Under the pieces are notes generated by a model. The model saw only the letters and a list, made by a program, of their open reading frames with translations, was not told the origin of the DNA and did no database searches. DNA of 42,027 nt from an uncultured Pelagibacteraceae bacterium (GTDB lineage Bacteria; Pseudomonadota; Alphaproteobacteria; Pelagibacterales; Pelagibacteraceae), in assembly GCA_902606075.1 (NCBI GenBank), contig CACLEU010000008.1, positions 1-42,027 of the forward strand, given 5' to 3'. The position numbers and the translations under genes are program-made. Below, in pieces: positions 15,288-27,367 of the stretch (its first letter is position 1; each line of letters opens with the position of its first letter).

Positions 15288-15809
15288 ATGAATTTAACTG
15301 ACAGAGAAAAACAAATACCAGAAGATTTTAAGGTGCTTGCAAAAGAATTTGCAGATAAGGGTTTTATCACAACATCAATGGATAACTTAATAAACTGGGC
15401 TAGAGCAGGATCTTTACATTGGATGACATTTGGTCTTGCATGTTGTGCTGTAGAAATGATGCAAACATCAATGCCAAGATATGATCTAGAAAGGTTTGGA
15501 GCTGCCCCCAGAGCATCACCTAGGCAATCAGACGTTATGATTGTAGCAGGGACATTAACAAATAAAATGGCACCTGCATTGAGAAAAGTTTATGATCAAA
15601 TGCCAGAACCAAGATATGTTATTTCTATGGGAAGCTGCGCAAATGGAGGAGGTTATTATCACTATTCTTACTCTGTAGTAAGAGGTTGCGATAGAATAGT
15701 TCCAGTTGATATTTATGTTCCAGGCTGCCCACCATCAGCAGAGGCACTGCTCTATGGAATAATGCAGCTTCAAAAAAAAATAAGAAATCGTGGATCTTTA
15801 CAAAGATAA
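15288..15809 (+). CDS. nuoB: NADH-quinone oxidoreductase subunit B
   Basis: 173 residues. The ligands of iron-sulfur cluster N2 are seen: the tandem cysteines Cys52-Cys53 in [10 protein letters not shown], Cys117 in MGSCANGGG and Cys147 in VPGCPPS. N2 is the last cluster before ubiquinone, so this subunit lies at the junction of the peripheral and membrane arms. No N-terminal extension. One base separates it from nuoA, and one base from the preferred nuoC start. Confidence 0.98.
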   Translation: MNLTDREKQIPEDFKVLAKEFADKGFITTSMDNLINWARAGSLHWMTFGLACCAVEMMQTSMPRYDLERFGAAPRASPRQSDVMIVAGTLTNKMAPALRKVYDQMPEPRYVISMGSCANGGGYYHYSYSVVRGCDRIVPVDIYVPGCPPSAEALLYGIMQLQKKIRNRGSLQR

Positions 15810-15810
15810 A

Positions 15811-16404
15811 ATGTCTTTAACAAACTTAGAAAAAAAAATTAATTCTGAATTAACAACTAAAATAAATTCATCAAAAATTAGACATAATCAACTAGAAATC
15901 CAAATTAACAAAGAAACTCTCTTAGATGTTATAATTTTTCTAAAAAAAAATAATTCAACGAAATTTAGACAACTGATTGATATTACGGCTGTAGATTATA
16001 TTGGTAGTGAGAATAGATTTAAAATGATTTATTTATTATTAAGTCATGAATTTAATCAAAGAATAAATATTATATTCAATATCAATGAAAATGAATTTGT
16101 AAATTCTCTTACTAAAATTTTTCCTTCTGCTAATTGGATGGAGCGAGAGGTTTTTGACATGTATGGTATTAAATTTAACGACCATCCTGATTTAAGAAGA
16201 ATACTCACAGATTACGGTTTTTCAGGACATCCTTTGAGAAAGGATTTCCCTATTACTGGTCATGCAGAGGTTAGATATAGTGAGGAAAAAAAAAAAGTTA
16301 TTTATGAACCAGTAAAACTTGAACAAAATTATAGAAATTTTGATTACTCAAGTCCTTGGGAGGGAACAGAATATATTAAAGAAGTGCAAAAAAAAAATGA
16401 CTAA
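15811..16404 (+). CDS. nuoC: NADH-quinone oxidoreductase subunit C
   Basis: 197 residues from the ATG at 15811, one base after the nuoB stop. An in-frame ATG at 15790 would add seven residues and overlap nuoB; the later start fits the operon's spacing better. The 30-kDa-subunit signature is present near residues 110-150: [23 protein letters not shown] and [14 protein letters not shown]. It is a peripheral-arm subunit that packs against NuoD. It is separate from nuoD (not a CD fusion as in E. coli), and its 3' end overlaps nuoD by eight bases. Confidence 0.97.
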   Translation: MSLTNLEKKINSELTTKINSSKIRHNQLEIQINKETLLDVIIFLKKNNSTKFRQLIDITAVDYIGSENRFKMIYLLLSHEFNQRINIIFNINENEFVNSLTKIFPSANWMEREVFDMYGIKFNDHPDLRRILTDYGFSGHPLRKDFPITGHAEVRYSEEKKKVIYEPVKLEQNYRNFDYSSPWEGTEYIKEVQKKND

Positions 16405-17572
16405 AGAAAAAAAAACACTTAATTTAAATTTTGGTCCTCAGCACCCTGCTGCGCATGGTGTTTTAAGATTAATATTAGAATTAGACGGTGAAATAGTTGA
16501 AAAGGCAGACCCTCATATTGGTTTATTACACAGGGGAACTGAAAAATTAATCGAAAATAAAACTTACTCCCAAGCCATACCTTATTTTGATCGACTTGAT
16601 TATGTTGCACCAATGAACCAAGAACATGCATTTGCTCTTGCAATTGAAAAAATTATGGATGTTGAAGTTCCAATTAGAGGCCAGTACATAAGAGTAATAT
16701 TTTGTGAAATCGGAAGAATTTTAAGTCATATTTTAAATATTACCACCCAAGCGCTAGATGTTGGGGCTTTAACACCTTCTCTTTGGGGATTTGAAGAAAG
16801 AGAAAAACTAATGGGCTTTTATGAAAGAGTTTCTGGTTCTAGGTTACATGCTAATTATTTTAGACCAGGTGGAGTGCATAAAGATTTACCAAGGGGTTTA
16901 GAAAAAGATATATTAGATTTTTGTAAAAAATTTCCAAAAATAATTGATGATTTAGAAACTTTGTTAACAGACAACAGAATTTTTAAACAAAGAAATGTTG
17001 ATATTGGAATTGTGTCTAAAGAAGATGCATTAAATTACTCATTTTCAGGAGTAATGCTTAGAGGTTCAGGAATACCTTGGGATTTAAGAAAATCACAACC
17101 GTATGATTGTTATGAACAGATAGATTTCAAAATTCCAATTGGCAAAAATGGAGATTGTTATGATAGGTATTTATGCAGAATCGAGGAAATGAGAGAAAGT
17201 GTGAAAATAATTGAACAATGTTTAAATAATTTTCCGAAAGGTCCAGTTAAATCAATGGATAATAAACTTACACCTCCCCCAAAAAAAGAAATTAAGCAAT
17301 CAATGGAAGCTTTAATACATCACTTTAAACTGTTTACCGAAGGATATAGGGTAAAAAAAGATGAAATTTATACTGCTGTTGAAGCACCAAAAGGTGAGTT
17401 TGGGGTTTATTTAATTTCAGATGGAACTAACAGACCATATAAATGTAAAATTAGAGCTCCTGGCTTTTCCCATCTGCAGGCAATGGATTATTTAATTAAG
17501 GGTCATATGTTGGCTGATGTGCCAGCTGTTTTAGGTTCCTTAGATATAGTTTTTGGAGAGATTGATCGATGA
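16397..17572 (+). CDS. nuoD: NADH-quinone oxidoreductase subunit D
   Basis: 391 residues from ATG 16397. A longer frame opens at 16319, but the extra 26 residues lie inside nuoC and are not family-like, while the protein from 16397 begins as NuoD should, with [17 protein letters not shown]. This 49-kDa subunit, related to the large subunit of NiFe hydrogenases, forms the quinone pocket with NuoB. The HPAAHG histidines and the C-terminal [16 protein letters not shown] end are conserved. It overlaps nuoC by eight bases and nuoE by four. Confidence 0.97.
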   Translation: MTKEKKTLNLNFGPQHPAAHGVLRLILELDGEIVEKADPHIGLLHRGTEKLIENKTYSQAIPYFDRLDYVAPMNQEHAFALAIEKIMDVEVPIRGQYIRVIFCEIGRILSHILNITTQALDVGALTPSLWGFEEREKLMGFYERVSGSRLHANYFRPGGVHKDLPRGLEKDILDFCKKFPKIIDDLETLLTDNRIFKQRNVDIGIVSKEDALNYSFSGVMLRGSGIPWDLRKSQPYDCYEQIDFKIPIGKNGDCYDRYLCRIEEMRESVKIIEQCLNNFPKGPVKSMDNKLTPPPKKEIKQSMEALIHHFKLFTEGYRVKKDEIYTAVEAPKGEFGVYLISDGTNRPYKCKIRAPGFSHLQAMDYLIKGHMLADVPAVLGSLDIVFGEIDR

Positions 17573-18177
17573 GTTTAAAAAAAGTTTCCAAAGAGCAACC
17601 AAATAAATTTGAATTTACTGATGAAAATTTAAATTTAGCCAACAAAATAGTTTTAAATTACCCAGCTGGCAAAAAAAAGAGTGCTGTTATGGCATTACTT
17701 TATTTAGCACAAAAACAAAATGATAACTGGATACCTTTAGTTGCAATGAAATATATAGCAAAATTTTTAGATATTTCATATATCAATGTTTATGAGGTTG
17801 CAACGTTCTACTCGATGTATAATTTAAGCCCTGTTGGAAAATATTTTATTCAAATTTGTACAACAACACCATGCATGATAAGGGGTGCATATAAATTAGT
17901 CGATGTTTGTAAAAAAAATATTTCTGAAAAAGAAAATGAACTTTTGGGAAAAAAAAATTGCTCTTGGACTGAAGTGGAATGCCTGGGCGCTTGTATAAGC
18001 GCTCCTATGGCTCAAATTAATGACGATTATTACGAGGATCTAAACGTAAAACAGTTTGAAAGTATAATTAAAGATATTTTAAAAGATAAAAAACCTAAGC
18101 CAGGCTCATATCGTGGAAGAGTGAACTCAGAACCTGAAAAAAATAGACAAACTTTACTGGAGAATAAAAATGCTTGA
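17569..18177 (+). CDS. nuoE: NADH-quinone oxidoreductase subunit E
   Basis: 202 residues with a thioredoxin-like fold binding the 2Fe-2S cluster N1a through Cys97 and Cys102 (CTTTPC) and Cys138 and Cys142 (CLGAC). The N-terminal helical bundle contains the [13 protein letters not shown] stretch of the family. It is part of the NADH-dehydrogenase module with NuoF and NuoG. The C-terminal tail of about 30 residues ([15 protein letters not shown]...) is basic, as in other alphaproteobacteria. It overlaps nuoD by four bases (ATGA) and nuoF by eight. Confidence 0.97.
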   Translation: MSLKKVSKEQPNKFEFTDENLNLANKIVLNYPAGKKKSAVMALLYLAQKQNDNWIPLVAMKYIAKFLDISYINVYEVATFYSMYNLSPVGKYFIQICTTTPCMIRGAYKLVDVCKKNISEKENELLGKKNCSWTEVECLGACISAPMAQINDDYYEDLNVKQFESIIKDILKDKKPKPGSYRGRVNSEPEKNRQTLLENKNA

Positions 18178-19513
18178 GGACAAAGATAGAATCTTTAAAA
18201 ATTTATATAATGATTTAGGTGCTGATATAGACTCGGCGAGAAATAGGGGTGATTGGTCTAATACAAAAGAAATCTGCTCTAATGGTCGAGATTGGATTAT
18301 AGAAGAAGTAAAAAAATCAGAGTTAAGGGGTAGAGGTGGAGCAGGTTTTCCAACTGGTTTAAAGTGGTCTTTTGCGCCAAAAAAGGTAGGAGCCAAACCT
18401 CATTACTTAGTAATAAATGCAGATGAGTCTGAGCCTGGTACATGTAAAGATAGAGATATTTTAAGATTTGAACCCCATAAATTAATTGAAGGTTGTTTAA
18501 TTGCATCATACGCCGTTAATGCTCATAAATGTTACATTTATCTAAGAGGAGAGTATTATAACGAGGGGGTAAAACTACAAAATGCAATTGATGAGGCTTA
18601 TAAAAACAACCTTATTGGTAAAAATTCTTCAGGCACTGGATGGGAACTTGATCTTTACATACACTATGGCGCTGGAGCGTATATCTGTGGGGAAGAAACT
18701 GCTCTTTTAGAAAGTATTGAGGGTAACAAAGGACAGCCGAGGCTAAAACCACCTTTTCCTGCTCTTGTAGGATTGTATGGTTGTCCTACAATTATAAATA
18801 ACGTTGAGACTATAGCAGTTATACCAACAATACTTAGAAAAGGATCAAAGTGGTTTGCATCTTTGGGTAAACAAAAAAACACTGGAACTAAAATATTTTG
18901 CATTTCAGGTAATGTTAATAATCCTTGTAACGTTGAAGAAGAAATGGGAATAAAATTAAAAGATTTAATAGAAAAACATGCTGGTGGTGTTGTTGGAGGA
19001 TGGGATAATTTACAAGCTGTCATTCCTGGAGGCTCATCTATGCCAATGTTAAGCAAAGAAATAAGTGAAAATATAACTATGGACTTTGACTCTCTAGTTG
19101 AAAATAATAGCGGCTTAGGTACTGCAGGAGTAATTGTTATAAACAAAGATCAAGATATTATTAAATGTATGGCAAGAATAGCTAGATTTTATAAACATGA
19201 AAGTTGCGGTCAATGTACACCTTGCAGAGAAGGTTCAGGATGGATGTGGAGAATTTTAGAGAGGATGGCAAAAGGAGAGGCATCTAAAGATGAGGTGAAT
19301 ATGCTTTCTGACGTGACAAAACAAATTGAAGGTCATACAATTTGTGCATTTGGAGAGGGCTCAGCTTGGCCTGTTCAAGGTTTATTAAGACATTTTAAAA
19401 AAGAAATTCTTGAGAGGAATAATTTTGATCCTTTAATTAAAGAAAATAAAAACATCCCATATTTAATAGATCAACATATCTTAGAGGAAGATTTAAAAAA
19501 TGTTAAAAGTTAA
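18170..19513 (+). CDS. nuoF: NADH-quinone oxidoreductase subunit F (NADH- and FMN-binding)
   Basis: 447 residues. The NADH/FMN site is shown by [15 protein letters not shown] (about 54-68), and the FMN-contacting [19 protein letters not shown] follows near residue 165. The 4Fe-4S cluster N3 ligands are Cys346, Cys349 and Cys352 ([11 protein letters not shown]) and Cys392 (HTICAFGEG). This subunit takes electrons from NADH into the chain of clusters. It overlaps nuoE by eight bases and nuoG by 14. Confidence 0.98.
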   Translation: MLEDKDRIFKNLYNDLGADIDSARNRGDWSNTKEICSNGRDWIIEEVKKSELRGRGGAGFPTGLKWSFAPKKVGAKPHYLVINADESEPGTCKDRDILRFEPHKLIEGCLIASYAVNAHKCYIYLRGEYYNEGVKLQNAIDEAYKNNLIGKNSSGTGWELDLYIHYGAGAYICGEETALLESIEGNKGQPRLKPPFPALVGLYGCPTIINNVETIAVIPTILRKGSKWFASLGKQKNTGTKIFCISGNVNNPCNVEEEMGIKLKDLIEKHAGGVVGGWDNLQAVIPGGSSMPMLSKEISENITMDFDSLVENNSGLGTAGVIVINKDQDIIKCMARIARFYKHESCGQCTPCREGSGWMWRILERMAKGEASKDEVNMLSDVTKQIEGHTICAFGEGSAWPVQGLLRHFKKEILERNNFDPLIKENKNIPYLIDQHILEEDLKNVKS

Positions 19514-21521
19514 AGTAAATGATGTTGATCTTGAAGTTGAGGAAGGACTTACGGTTTTACAAGCTTGTGAAATAGCAGGCGCTGAGATACCAAGATTTTG
19601 TTATCATGAAAAACTTTCAATTGCTGGAAATTGCAGAATGTGTTTGGTAGAAATTGAAAAATCAAAAAAACCAATTGCCTCTTGCGCAATGCCAGTTGCG
19701 GATGGGATGAACATAAAAACGAATACAAAGTTTGTGGAGAAAGCAAGAAAAGGAGTTATGGAATTTCTTTTGGCAAATCATCCTTTAGATTGCCCAGTTT
19801 GTGACCAAGGTGGAGAATGTGATTTACAGGATCAATCGATGTTTTATGGAATTGATAAATCCAGATTTAAAGAAAATAAGAGATTTGTGCCAGAAAAATA
19901 TATGGGTCCATTAATAAAAACTCAGATGACTAGATGCATACATTGCACACGTTGTGTAAGATTTGCAACAGAAGTAGCAGGTGTACCAGAAATCGGGGCT
20001 ATTGGTAGAGGTGAAGATATGCAAATTACGACTTATTTAGAAAAAGCTATGGAGTCTGAATTATCAGCCAACGTTATTGATTTATGTCCTGTTGGAGCTC
20101 TCACTTCTAAACCATACGTATTTGAAGCCAGACCTTGGGAGTTAAAAAAAACTGAAACTATAGACGTTATGGATGCTGTTGGCTCTAATATACGCGTTGA
20201 TACTTACGGATGGGAAGTTAAAAGAATTTTGCCAAAAATTAACGAGGATATCAATGAAGAGTGGATCTCAGATAAAACCAGGTATGCATGTGATGGCTTA
20301 AAATACCAAAGATTAGATACCCCTTATATTAAAAAAGAAAATAGTTTTAAAAAAATTAGTTGGTCTGAAGCACTTCAAATTTTAAAAGATAAAATAAATT
20401 TAATAAACCCAGAAAAAATTGTTGGATTAACAGGCGATCTCACAAACATGGAAACATCATTTGCATGTAAAGAATTGTTTCAAAAGGTTATAAAATCTAA
20501 ATATTTAGAGTCTAGAGAAAAAAATATTTATATAAATCTAAATAGTAGAAAAAATTACATTTTTAATTCTAAAATTAAGGGTATAGAAAAAAGTGATCTG
20601 ATTTTATTAATTGGTACAAATCCAAGGTACGAAGCCACAATGTTAAACGCTAGAATTAGAAAAGCTTATTTAAAAAATAATACAGAAATATTTTCTTTAC
20701 AAGATTTAGGTGACCTTACATATCCTTACAAAGTACTTCCAAATACATCTGAAGAAGTAAAAAAAATAATTGAAAGTAATAGTGAAATTTCAAATAAGAT
20801 TAAAAATGCAAAATACCCCTTAATAATATTTGGTGAGTCGGCTCTTACATTGAATTCGTCAAAATATATGTTTGAGGGATTTAAAAAATTTTTAAAAGAA
20901 AATAATAAGATAAACGAAGAATGGAACTCATTAAATATTCTTCATTCAAATGCTTCAACCGTTGGTTCATATGATCTAGATATAGTCTGTAAAAGTAATG
21001 ATGCTTTAGAAAAAATAAAAAATAACTTTTTTGATTTAATTTTTTTAGTCGGAAAAGATAATTTTTCTTTTGTAAAAAAAAATGAATTTATAGTTTACAT
21101 AGGAAGCCATGGCGACAAAGGTGCTGAAATTGCTGATCTTGTACTTCCTGGCGCTGCATTTACTGAACAAGACGGATATTTTACAAATTTAGAAGGAAAG
21201 CTGCAAATAGCATTCAAAGCTTCTTATCCTCCTGGAGAAGCAAAAGAAGATTGGGTTATAATAAATGAAATATCTAAATTAATCGAAAAAGATGGTATGT
21301 TTAAGGATAAAGATGAACTCTTAAATTCAATGAATAATTACATTAATTTAAATAAAAAAAATGAATTTTCAGATTTATTTAAAGAAGAATTTATAAATGA
21401 AAAGATTATAAATTCTCCTATAGATTATTATCATTCAAATGTTATTGCTAGATCATCAAAAACTATGAATGAATGCAGAAATATTAGAATTAAATTAAAA
21501 AAGACAGGAACAGAAGGATAG
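19500..21521 (+). CDS. nuoG: NADH-quinone oxidoreductase subunit G
   Basis: 673 residues. An N-terminal ferredoxin domain binds 2Fe-2S via Cys34, Cys45, Cys48 and Cys62. It is followed by the His94-Cys98-Cys101-Cys107 4Fe-4S site ([14 protein letters not shown]) and a further 4Fe-4S site with Cys146, Cys149, Cys152 and Cys196. The extra N7 cluster of E. coli NuoG is not evident. The C-terminal half is a divergent molybdopterin-oxidoreductase-like domain with no catalytic role; [19 protein letters not shown] is its conserved core. It overlaps nuoF by 14 bases. The length is short of the 900-residue enterobacterial form and normal for alphaproteobacteria. Confidence 0.97.
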   Translation: MLKVKVNDVDLEVEEGLTVLQACEIAGAEIPRFCYHEKLSIAGNCRMCLVEIEKSKKPIASCAMPVADGMNIKTNTKFVEKARKGVMEFLLANHPLDCPVCDQGGECDLQDQSMFYGIDKSRFKENKRFVPEKYMGPLIKTQMTRCIHCTRCVRFATEVAGVPEIGAIGRGEDMQITTYLEKAMESELSANVIDLCPVGALTSKPYVFEARPWELKKTETIDVMDAVGSNIRVDTYGWEVKRILPKINEDINEEWISDKTRYACDGLKYQRLDTPYIKKENSFKKISWSEALQILKDKINLINPEKIVGLTGDLTNMETSFACKELFQKVIKSKYLESREKNIYINLNSRKNYIFNSKIKGIEKSDLILLIGTNPRYEATMLNARIRKAYLKNNTEIFSLQDLGDLTYPYKVLPNTSEEVKKIIESNSEISNKIKNAKYPLIIFGESALTLNSSKYMFEGFKKFLKENNKINEEWNSLNILHSNASTVGSYDLDIVCKSNDALEKIKNNFFDLIFLVGKDNFSFVKKNEFIVYIGSHGDKGAEIADLVLPGAAFTEQDGYFTNLEGKLQIAFKASYPPGEAKEDWVIINEISKLIEKDGMFKDKDELLNSMNNYINLNKKNEFSDLFKEEFINEKIINSPIDYYHSNVIARSSKTMNECRNIRIKLKKTGTEG

Positions 21522-21522
21522 A

Positions 21523-22521
21523 GTGGAGTATTTAAATATTTTATTTTTAGAAACTTATAAAATTTTGTTTCTTTTGTTGCCAGTTTTAGTTTCTGTCGCC
21601 ATGATTGTATGGTTAGATAGACGTATCTGGGCTTTTGTCCAAAAAAGAAAAGGACCAAATGTTGTTGGACCATTTGGATTACTGCAATCTTTGGCTGATG
21701 CTTTAAAATACATATTTAAAGAGATAATAATTCCTGCAAGTTCAAATAAAATTATTTTTATTTTAGCACCTATAGTTACAATGACACTTGCTTTAGTGGC
21801 GTGGGCAGTCATTCCTTTTAGTGAGGATTTTGTATTGGCAGACATTAATGTAGGAATATTATATATTTTTGCAATTTCATCATTAGGTGTGTATGGAATT
21901 ATAATGGGAGGCTGGGCTTCAAACTCAAAATATCCTTTTTTAGGCTCAATCAGATCTGCTGCACAAATGGTTTCTTACGAAGTTTCAATTGGGGTGATAA
22001 TAATCAATGTTTTATTATGTGTGGGTTCTTTAAATTTAAGTGATATTGTCTTAGCTCAAGAAAAAATTTGGTTTGTTGTTCCATTATTTCCAATGTTCGT
22101 AATATTTTTTATTTCTGCACTTGCAGAAACAAACCGTCCGCCTTTCGATTTACCAGAGGCAGAAGCTGAGTTAGTATCTGGTTATCAAACTGAATACTCT
22201 GGAATGATGTATGCAATGTTTTGGTTAGGTGAGTATGCAAACATTTTATTAATGTGTGCACTAGGCTCTATATTGTTTTTAGGTGGTTGGCTTTCTCCAT
22301 TGGACATTTTTCCATTTACAATTATACCAAATCCGCTGTGGCTAATTATAAAAATCCTTTTTTTATTTGTTTTATTTGCCCTAGTTAAGGCTATTGTGCC
22401 AAGATATAGATATGATCAGCTTATGAGACTAGGATGGAAAGTATTTTTACCAATTTCATTAATTTGGGTTGTTTTAACTTCAGGTTATTTGATGTATTTT
22501 GATTTATTACCGAAAAACTAA
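21523..22521 (+). CDS. nuoH: NADH-quinone oxidoreductase subunit H
   Basis: 332 residues, polytopic (about eight membrane segments). Signatures are [20 protein letters not shown] near residue 28 and [20 protein letters not shown] near 205; the acidic loop of the latter lines the quinone-entry chamber. It joins the peripheral and membrane arms. The start is GTG at 21523, one base after the nuoG stop, with AGGA just upstream inside nuoG. No in-frame ATG gives a better start. Confidence 0.97.
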   Translation: MEYLNILFLETYKILFLLLPVLVSVAMIVWLDRRIWAFVQKRKGPNVVGPFGLLQSLADALKYIFKEIIIPASSNKIIFILAPIVTMTLALVAWAVIPFSEDFVLADINVGILYIFAISSLGVYGIIMGGWASNSKYPFLGSIRSAAQMVSYEVSIGVIIINVLLCVGSLNLSDIVLAQEKIWFVVPLFPMFVIFFISALAETNRPPFDLPEAEAELVSGYQTEYSGMMYAMFWLGEYANILLMCALGSILFLGGWLSPLDIFPFTIIPNPLWLIIKILFLFVLFALVKAIVPRYRYDQLMRLGWKVFLPISLIWVVLTSGYLMYFDLLPKN

Positions 22522-22523
22522 AT

Positions 22524-23009
22524 ATGAAAATATCAAGATTTATAAAAACCATTTTTATGTTAGACTTTTTAAAAGGTTTATTAATTGCGGTAAAAGAAAT
22601 GTTCAAACCAAAAAAAACTATCAATTACCCATTTGAGAAAGGTAAAATAAGTCCAAGATTTAGAGGAGAACATGCTCTAAGAAGATATCCTAACGGAGAG
22701 GAAAGATGCATTGCATGTAAGTTATGTGAAGCAGTTTGTCCCGCTCAAGCGATTACAATAGAGTCCAGTGAAAGAAAAGATGGCAGTAGAAAAACCACGA
22801 GATACGATATTGATATGTTAAAATGCATATACTGTGGCTTATGTGAAGAGTCTTGTCCGGTTGATGCAATTGTACAAGGCCCAAATTTTGAGTTTGCAAC
22901 TGAAACAAGGGAAGAACTGTATTACACAAAAGATAAACTTCTTGAAAATGGAGATAGGTGGGAAAGTATTTTGGCTGCAAATATTAAAGCAGACAATCCG
23001 CATAGATAA
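22524..23009 (+). CDS. nuoI: NADH-quinone oxidoreductase subunit I
   Basis: 161 residues. Two ferredoxin-type 4Fe-4S motifs are complete: Cys62/65/68/72 ([12 protein letters not shown]) and Cys101/104/107/111 ([12 protein letters not shown]). They bind clusters N6a and N6b, which pass electrons from NuoG to NuoB. The N-terminal amphipathic segment ([17 protein letters not shown]) anchors it to the membrane arm. It follows nuoH by two bases. Confidence 0.98.
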   Translation: MKISRFIKTIFMLDFLKGLLIAVKEMFKPKKTINYPFEKGKISPRFRGEHALRRYPNGEERCIACKLCEAVCPAQAITIESSERKDGSRKTTRYDIDMLKCIYCGLCEESCPVDAIVQGPNFEFATETREELYYTKDKLLENGDRWESILAANIKADNPHR

Positions 23010-23017
23010 TTGTTCAC

Positions 23018-23650
23018 ATGCAAGCTCACGCTTTTTTTTTTTATATATTTTCATTAATTGCAATCATATCAGCAATAATGGTAACAGCTTCCAAAAATAC
23101 AGTACATTCAGTTTTTTTCTTAATTCTAGATTTTATTAGTATTTCTTGCTTATTTATTTTAATAGGTGCTGAATTTCTCGGAATGATAATGTTGATTGTT
23201 TATGTAGGTGCTGTTGCTGTTTTGTTTTTATTTGTAGTTATGATGTTGAATGTTGCTCAGCAAAAAAACCAATGGTTTGGTGCTACTTCGGGAAGCAAGC
23301 ATATTCCTGTAGGAATGATTGTAAGTTTAATAATTTTCTTTGAATTACTAATTGTCATCGGTGGATGGAAATTAAAACCTGATCTAGCAAATGAATTTAT
23401 GAAACTTTCAACTACCGTTGTTACAAATACTCATTCTATAGGTAATGTCTTATATACTGATTACATACATTTGTTTCAACTATCCGGAATGATTTTGTTA
23501 GTCGCAATGATTGGTGCAATAGTTTTAACGTTCAGAAAGCGAACTGGAATAAAAAAACAAAGTTATATTAGCCAAATCTCAAGAGAAAAAAATGATGGTG
23601 TAGAATTAGTTGAAGTTAAGAATAATGAGGGAGTTAAAATAGATGTTTGA
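23018..23650 (+). CDS. nuoJ: NADH-quinone oxidoreductase subunit J
   Basis: 210 residues with five membrane segments. The conserved [30 protein letters not shown] region near residues 47-76 contains the pi-bulge helix of this subunit, which couples quinone chemistry to proton movement. It lies in the membrane arm next to NuoA and NuoK. The eight bases between nuoI and this gene are the longest gap in the whole 22-gene run. It overlaps nuoK by eight bases. Confidence 0.96.
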   Translation: MQAHAFFFYIFSLIAIISAIMVTASKNTVHSVFFLILDFISISCLFILIGAEFLGMIMLIVYVGAVAVLFLFVVMMLNVAQQKNQWFGATSGSKHIPVGMIVSLIIFFELLIVIGGWKLKPDLANEFMKLSTTVVTNTHSIGNVLYTDYIHLFQLSGMILLVAMIGAIVLTFRKRTGIKKQSYISQISREKNDGVELVEVKNNEGVKIDV

Positions 23651-23954
23651 TATTGGTATAGGACATTATCTTACACTTGGGGCAGTAATTTTCACAATCG
23701 GCATTGTTGGAATTTTTCTAAATAGAAAAAATGTCATAGTAATCCTGATGAGTATTGAATTAATTTTATTAGCAGTAAATATAAACCTAGTATCTTTTTC
23801 AATTTTTTTGAATGATTTAAGTGGTCAAATTTTCACTTTATTTATATTGACTGTAGCTGCTGCAGAAGCCGCAATAGGTCTGGCTATAATAGTCGTTTAC
23901 TATAGAAATTCGGGCACAATTAGAGTTGAGGAAATAGATAATCTTAAAGGATAA
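23643..23954 (+). CDS. nuoK: NADH-quinone oxidoreductase subunit K
   Basis: 103 residues, three membrane helices, the expected size. [17 protein letters not shown] (about 36-52) contains the conserved Glu of the second helix, and [18 protein letters not shown] (about 73-90) the second conserved Glu in the third helix; both are on the proton path of the membrane arm. It overlaps nuoJ by eight bases and is one base from nuoL. Confidence 0.97.
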   Translation: MFDIGIGHYLTLGAVIFTIGIVGIFLNRKNVIVILMSIELILLAVNINLVSFSIFLNDLSGQIFTLFILTVAAAEAAIGLAIIVVYYRNSGTIRVEEIDNLKG

Positions 23955-23955
23955 A

Positions 23956-25869
23956 ATGGAAATTTTAATAGTTTTTTTTCCACTGTTAGCCGCGCTTATT
24001 TCTGGTTTTTTTGGAAATAAATTAGGTAATAGATTTTCCGAAATTTTAACAAGTTTATTTATATCAATTTCTGCAGTTCTTTCGATCTATATATTTTATA
24101 ATGTAATGATCAACGATTATAATTCAAACATAATTATTTCATCATGGATTAGCTCTGGAACACTTAATGTAAATTGGTCAATTAAAGTTGATCCATTATC
24201 ATCTGTAATGTTAGTTGTTGTTACTTTTATATCTTCACTTGTTCACGTCTACTCAATTGGATATATGCACCACGATCCCCATAAACCAAGGTTTATGTCA
24301 TATTTATCATTATTTACTTTTTCAATGCTAGTATTGGTTACTGCAGATAATTTTTTGCAACTTTTTTTTGGCTGGGAAGGAGTTGGAGTATGCTCTTATT
24401 TCTTAATTGGGTTTTGGTTTAAAAAACAAAGTGCCAATAATGCAGCGATTAAAGCTTTTCTCGTAAATAGAGTTGGTGACTTTGGACTAGCATTAGGTAT
24501 TTTTTTAATATTTTATTATTTTGGCACTGTTAATTACAACGAGGTGTTTAATTCAATTCCAACTCTAGTATCAGAAAAAATTAATTTTCTTGGGTTTAAT
24601 TTTGGTGTGATAGATTTAATTTGTATTCTATTGTTTATTGGAGCGATGGGTAAATCAGCTCAAATTTTTCTTCATACATGGTTACCAGATGCAATGGAAG
24701 GCCCAACGCCGGTTTCTGCGTTAATACATGCAGCAACCATGGTAACTGCTGGTGTTTTTTTAATCGTAAGATGCTCTCCAATTTATGAATTGTCACCACT
24801 CGGATTAGAAATTGTGACTTTTATAGGAATGTCAACAGCTTTTTTTGCAGCGACTGTAGCGCTAGTCCAAAACGATATAAAAAAAATTATTGCTTACTCA
24901 ACATGTAGCCAGCTCGGTTATATGTTTTTTGCTGCAGGTGTTGGTGCATACAATGTCGCAATGTTTCATTTATTCACACACGCTTTTTTTAAAGCTTTAT
25001 TATTCCTAGGAGCAGGTTCTGTAATTCATTCATTTAAAGATGAGCAGGATATCAAAAATATGGGTGGTGTTTGGAAAAAATTACCATTTACTTATATAAT
25101 GATGATTATTGGAACACTGGCATTAACGGGTTTCCCTTTTTTGTCTGGTTTTTATTCTAAGGATGCAATTATTGAATTTGCATATCTTGAAAAAGGCAGT
25201 TTAAGTAATTACGCTGCAGCTATAGGTATAATTACTGCAATTTTAACATCGATTTATTCATGGAGATTAATATTTTTAACTTTTCACGGTAATTTTAATA
25301 ATAAAAAATTAAATATAAATGATCTTCACGACTCCTCTTTAGTTATGTTAATACCATTAATTTTATTGTCTATAGGAGCAATATTTTCTGGAATGTTTTT
25401 TAAAGAATTATTTATAGGCAGTGAAAGCAGCAAGTTATTTTGGAAAGACTCAATAATATTTCTTGAACCATTGAGCACTGATCATCCACCTATATGGTTT
25501 TTGATATTAACACCTTCTTTAATAACTATCTCTATTCCACTTTCCTACTTTTTATTTTTAAAAAAACACTTCATTATTGATCAAATTGTTAAAACCAATT
25601 ATCCAATATATGTTTTTTTAAAAAACAAATGGTATTTTGATGAACTATATGATTTTATATTTGTAAAATTTCTTAAAAACCTAGGTAATTTTTTTTGGAA
25701 AAAAATAGACAATTTAATTATTGATAGATTTGGTCCAGACGGCATATCAAATATTGTAAAAAAATGTTCTTTATATGCAGTTAAATTCCAAAGTGGATTT
25801 ATTTACCAGTATGCTTTTATAATGCTTTTAGGTTTTTCTCTTTTATTAACATTTTTAATTATTAAATAA
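23956..25869 (+). CDS. nuoL: NADH-quinone oxidoreductase subunit L
   Basis: 637 residues, an antiporter-like proton-pumping subunit at the far end of the membrane arm. Family signatures include GWEGVGVCSYFLIGFW (about 139-154), HTWLPDAMEGPTPVSALIHAATMVTAG (about 239-265) and KKIIAYSTCSQLGYMF. The length fits a full protein including the lateral helix and final transmembrane anchor. It is one base from nuoK and one base from nuoM. Confidence 0.97.
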   Translation: MEILIVFFPLLAALISGFFGNKLGNRFSEILTSLFISISAVLSIYIFYNVMINDYNSNIIISSWISSGTLNVNWSIKVDPLSSVMLVVVTFISSLVHVYSIGYMHHDPHKPRFMSYLSLFTFSMLVLVTADNFLQLFFGWEGVGVCSYFLIGFWFKKQSANNAAIKAFLVNRVGDFGLALGIFLIFYYFGTVNYNEVFNSIPTLVSEKINFLGFNFGVIDLICILLFIGAMGKSAQIFLHTWLPDAMEGPTPVSALIHAATMVTAGVFLIVRCSPIYELSPLGLEIVTFIGMSTAFFAATVALVQNDIKKIIAYSTCSQLGYMFFAAGVGAYNVAMFHLFTHAFFKALLFLGAGSVIHSFKDEQDIKNMGGVWKKLPFTYIMMIIGTLALTGFPFLSGFYSKDAIIEFAYLEKGSLSNYAAAIGIITAILTSIYSWRLIFLTFHGNFNNKKLNINDLHDSSLVMLIPLILLSIGAIFSGMFFKELFIGSESSKLFWKDSIIFLEPLSTDHPPIWFLILTPSLITISIPLSYFLFLKKHFIIDQIVKTNYPIYVFLKNKWYFDELYDFIFVKFLKNLGNFFWKKIDNLIIDRFGPDGISNIVKKCSLYAVKFQSGFIYQYAFIMLLGFSLLLTFLIIK

Positions 25870-25870
25870 A

Positions 25871-27367
25871 ATGTTTCCAATTCTTTCATCTTTGATAATT
25901 TTACCATTTATAGGAGCTTTATTTTTAGTATTTATTAAATCTACAGAAAGAAATACTGGTATCAAATATGTTTCATTGTTCATAACATTTGCAAACTTTT
26001 TTTTATCTTTATATCTTTGGAAAATATTTGATCCTTCAATATCAGCATTTCAGTTTGTTGAAAATAGAATATGGATTGAAGGATTTATTAATTATAAAGT
26101 TGGGATTGACGGTATTTCTATTTTATTTATAATTCTCACAACTTTTGTAACCCCACTTTGCATAATTTCAGTAAATTCAACAACCACATATAGATTAAAA
26201 GAGTTTTTAATTGCAATTTTAATCATGGAAACTTTGATGATCGGAGTATTTTGTTCATTAGACTTAGTTATTTTCTATCTTTTTTTTGAGGGTGGGTTGA
26301 TTCCTATGTTTTTAATTATTGGTATTTGGGGTGGTAATAGAAGAGTTTATTCTGCTTTTAAATTTTTTCTTTTTACTTTAGTTGGATCTGTTTTAATGTT
26401 AGTTGCTATAATTACAATTTACTGGATATCAGGAACTACAGACGTTGAAAAACTTTACGAGTTAGGAATTCAAGAAAATTATCAAAAGTTATTATGGCTA
26501 GCATTTTTTTCATCATTTGCGGTCAAAACCCCAATGTGGCCTGTACATACATGGTTACCTGATGCGCATGTGGAGGCACCTACCGCAGGTTCGGTTTTGC
26601 TTGCCGCCGTTCTTTTAAAAATGGCAGGCTACGGATTTATTAGATTTTCAGTTGGTTTATTTCCGATTGCCTCAATATATTTTGTCCCTCTAGTTTACAC
26701 ATTAAGTCTAATCGCGATAATTTACACTTCATTAGTTGCTTTAATGCAAGAGGATATGAAAAAACTTATTGCTTATTCATCAGTTGCTCACATGGGCTTT
26801 GTCACCCTTGGTATTTTTACATTTACTCAACAGGGAATTGAAGGAAGTATTTTTCAAATGATAAGCCATGGTTTAATTTCAGCTGCATTATTCTTATCTG
26901 TTGGAGTTATTTACGATAGATTAAAAACTAGGCAGATTAAAGATTTTTCTGGACTTGTGAATGTAATGCCTAAATACGCTATAATGTTAATGATATTTAC
27001 ACTGGGAGCTTTAGGATTGCCTGGAACTAGCGGTTTTATTGGGGAGTTCCTGGTTTTGATGGGCACTTTTAAGAAAAGTATTATAACAGCAACCATCGCT
27101 AGTGTAGGAGTAATTTTAGGCGCAGCATACATGCTATGGTTATATAAAAGGGTAATGTTTGGAAATTTATTAAAAACAATTGATGTCAAGAAGATGGTAG
27201 ATCTAAACAAAAATGAAACTTTAATTTTGTCTTCATTAGCAACTTTAGTAATATTCTTTGGATTTTACCCAGAACCTTTAATTAAAACTTATGCAGTATC
27301 AATAGATAATTTTATAAATATTTTTAATTTATCAGTTGATTTAAACTTAGCAGATAACATCAAGTGA
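25871..27367 (+). CDS. nuoM: NADH-quinone oxidoreductase subunit M
   Basis: 498 residues, the second antiporter-like subunit of complex I, about 14 membrane segments. It carries FFEGGLIPMFLIIGIWGG (about 140-157, with the conserved Glu), VHTWLPDAHVEAPTAGSVLLAAVLLKMAGYG and KKLIAYSSVAHMGFV, with the lysines and histidine of the proton channel. Its TGA overlaps the GTG start of nuoN (GTGA). Confidence 0.97.
   Translation: MFPILSSLIILPFIGALFLVFIKSTERNTGIKYVSLFITFANFFLSLYLWKIFDPSISAFQFVENRIWIEGFINYKVGIDGISILFIILTTFVTPLCIISVNSTTTYRLKEFLIAILIMETLMIGVFCSLDLVIFYLFFEGGLIPMFLIIGIWGGNRRVYSAFKFFLFTLVGSVLMLVAIITIYWISGTTDVEKLYELGIQENYQKLLWLAFFSSFAVKTPMWPVHTWLPDAHVEAPTAGSVLLAAVLLKMAGYGFIRFSVGLFPIASIYFVPLVYTLSLIAIIYTSLVALMQEDMKKLIAYSSVAHMGFVTLGIFTFTQQGIEGSIFQMISHGLISAALFLSVGVIYDRLKTRQIKDFSGLVNVMPKYAIMLMIFTLGALGLPGTSGFIGEFLVLMGTFKKSIITATIASVGVILGAAYMLWLYKRVMFGNLLKTIDVKKMVDLNKNETLILSSLATLVIFFGFYPEPLIKTYAVSIDNFINIFNLSVDLNLADNIK

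Noticed and set aside
16319..16396. 26-residue N-terminal extension of nuoD
   Set aside because: It would lie inside nuoC and is not family-like; the protein from 16397 begins at the usual NuoD start and gives the operon's typical eight-base overlap.
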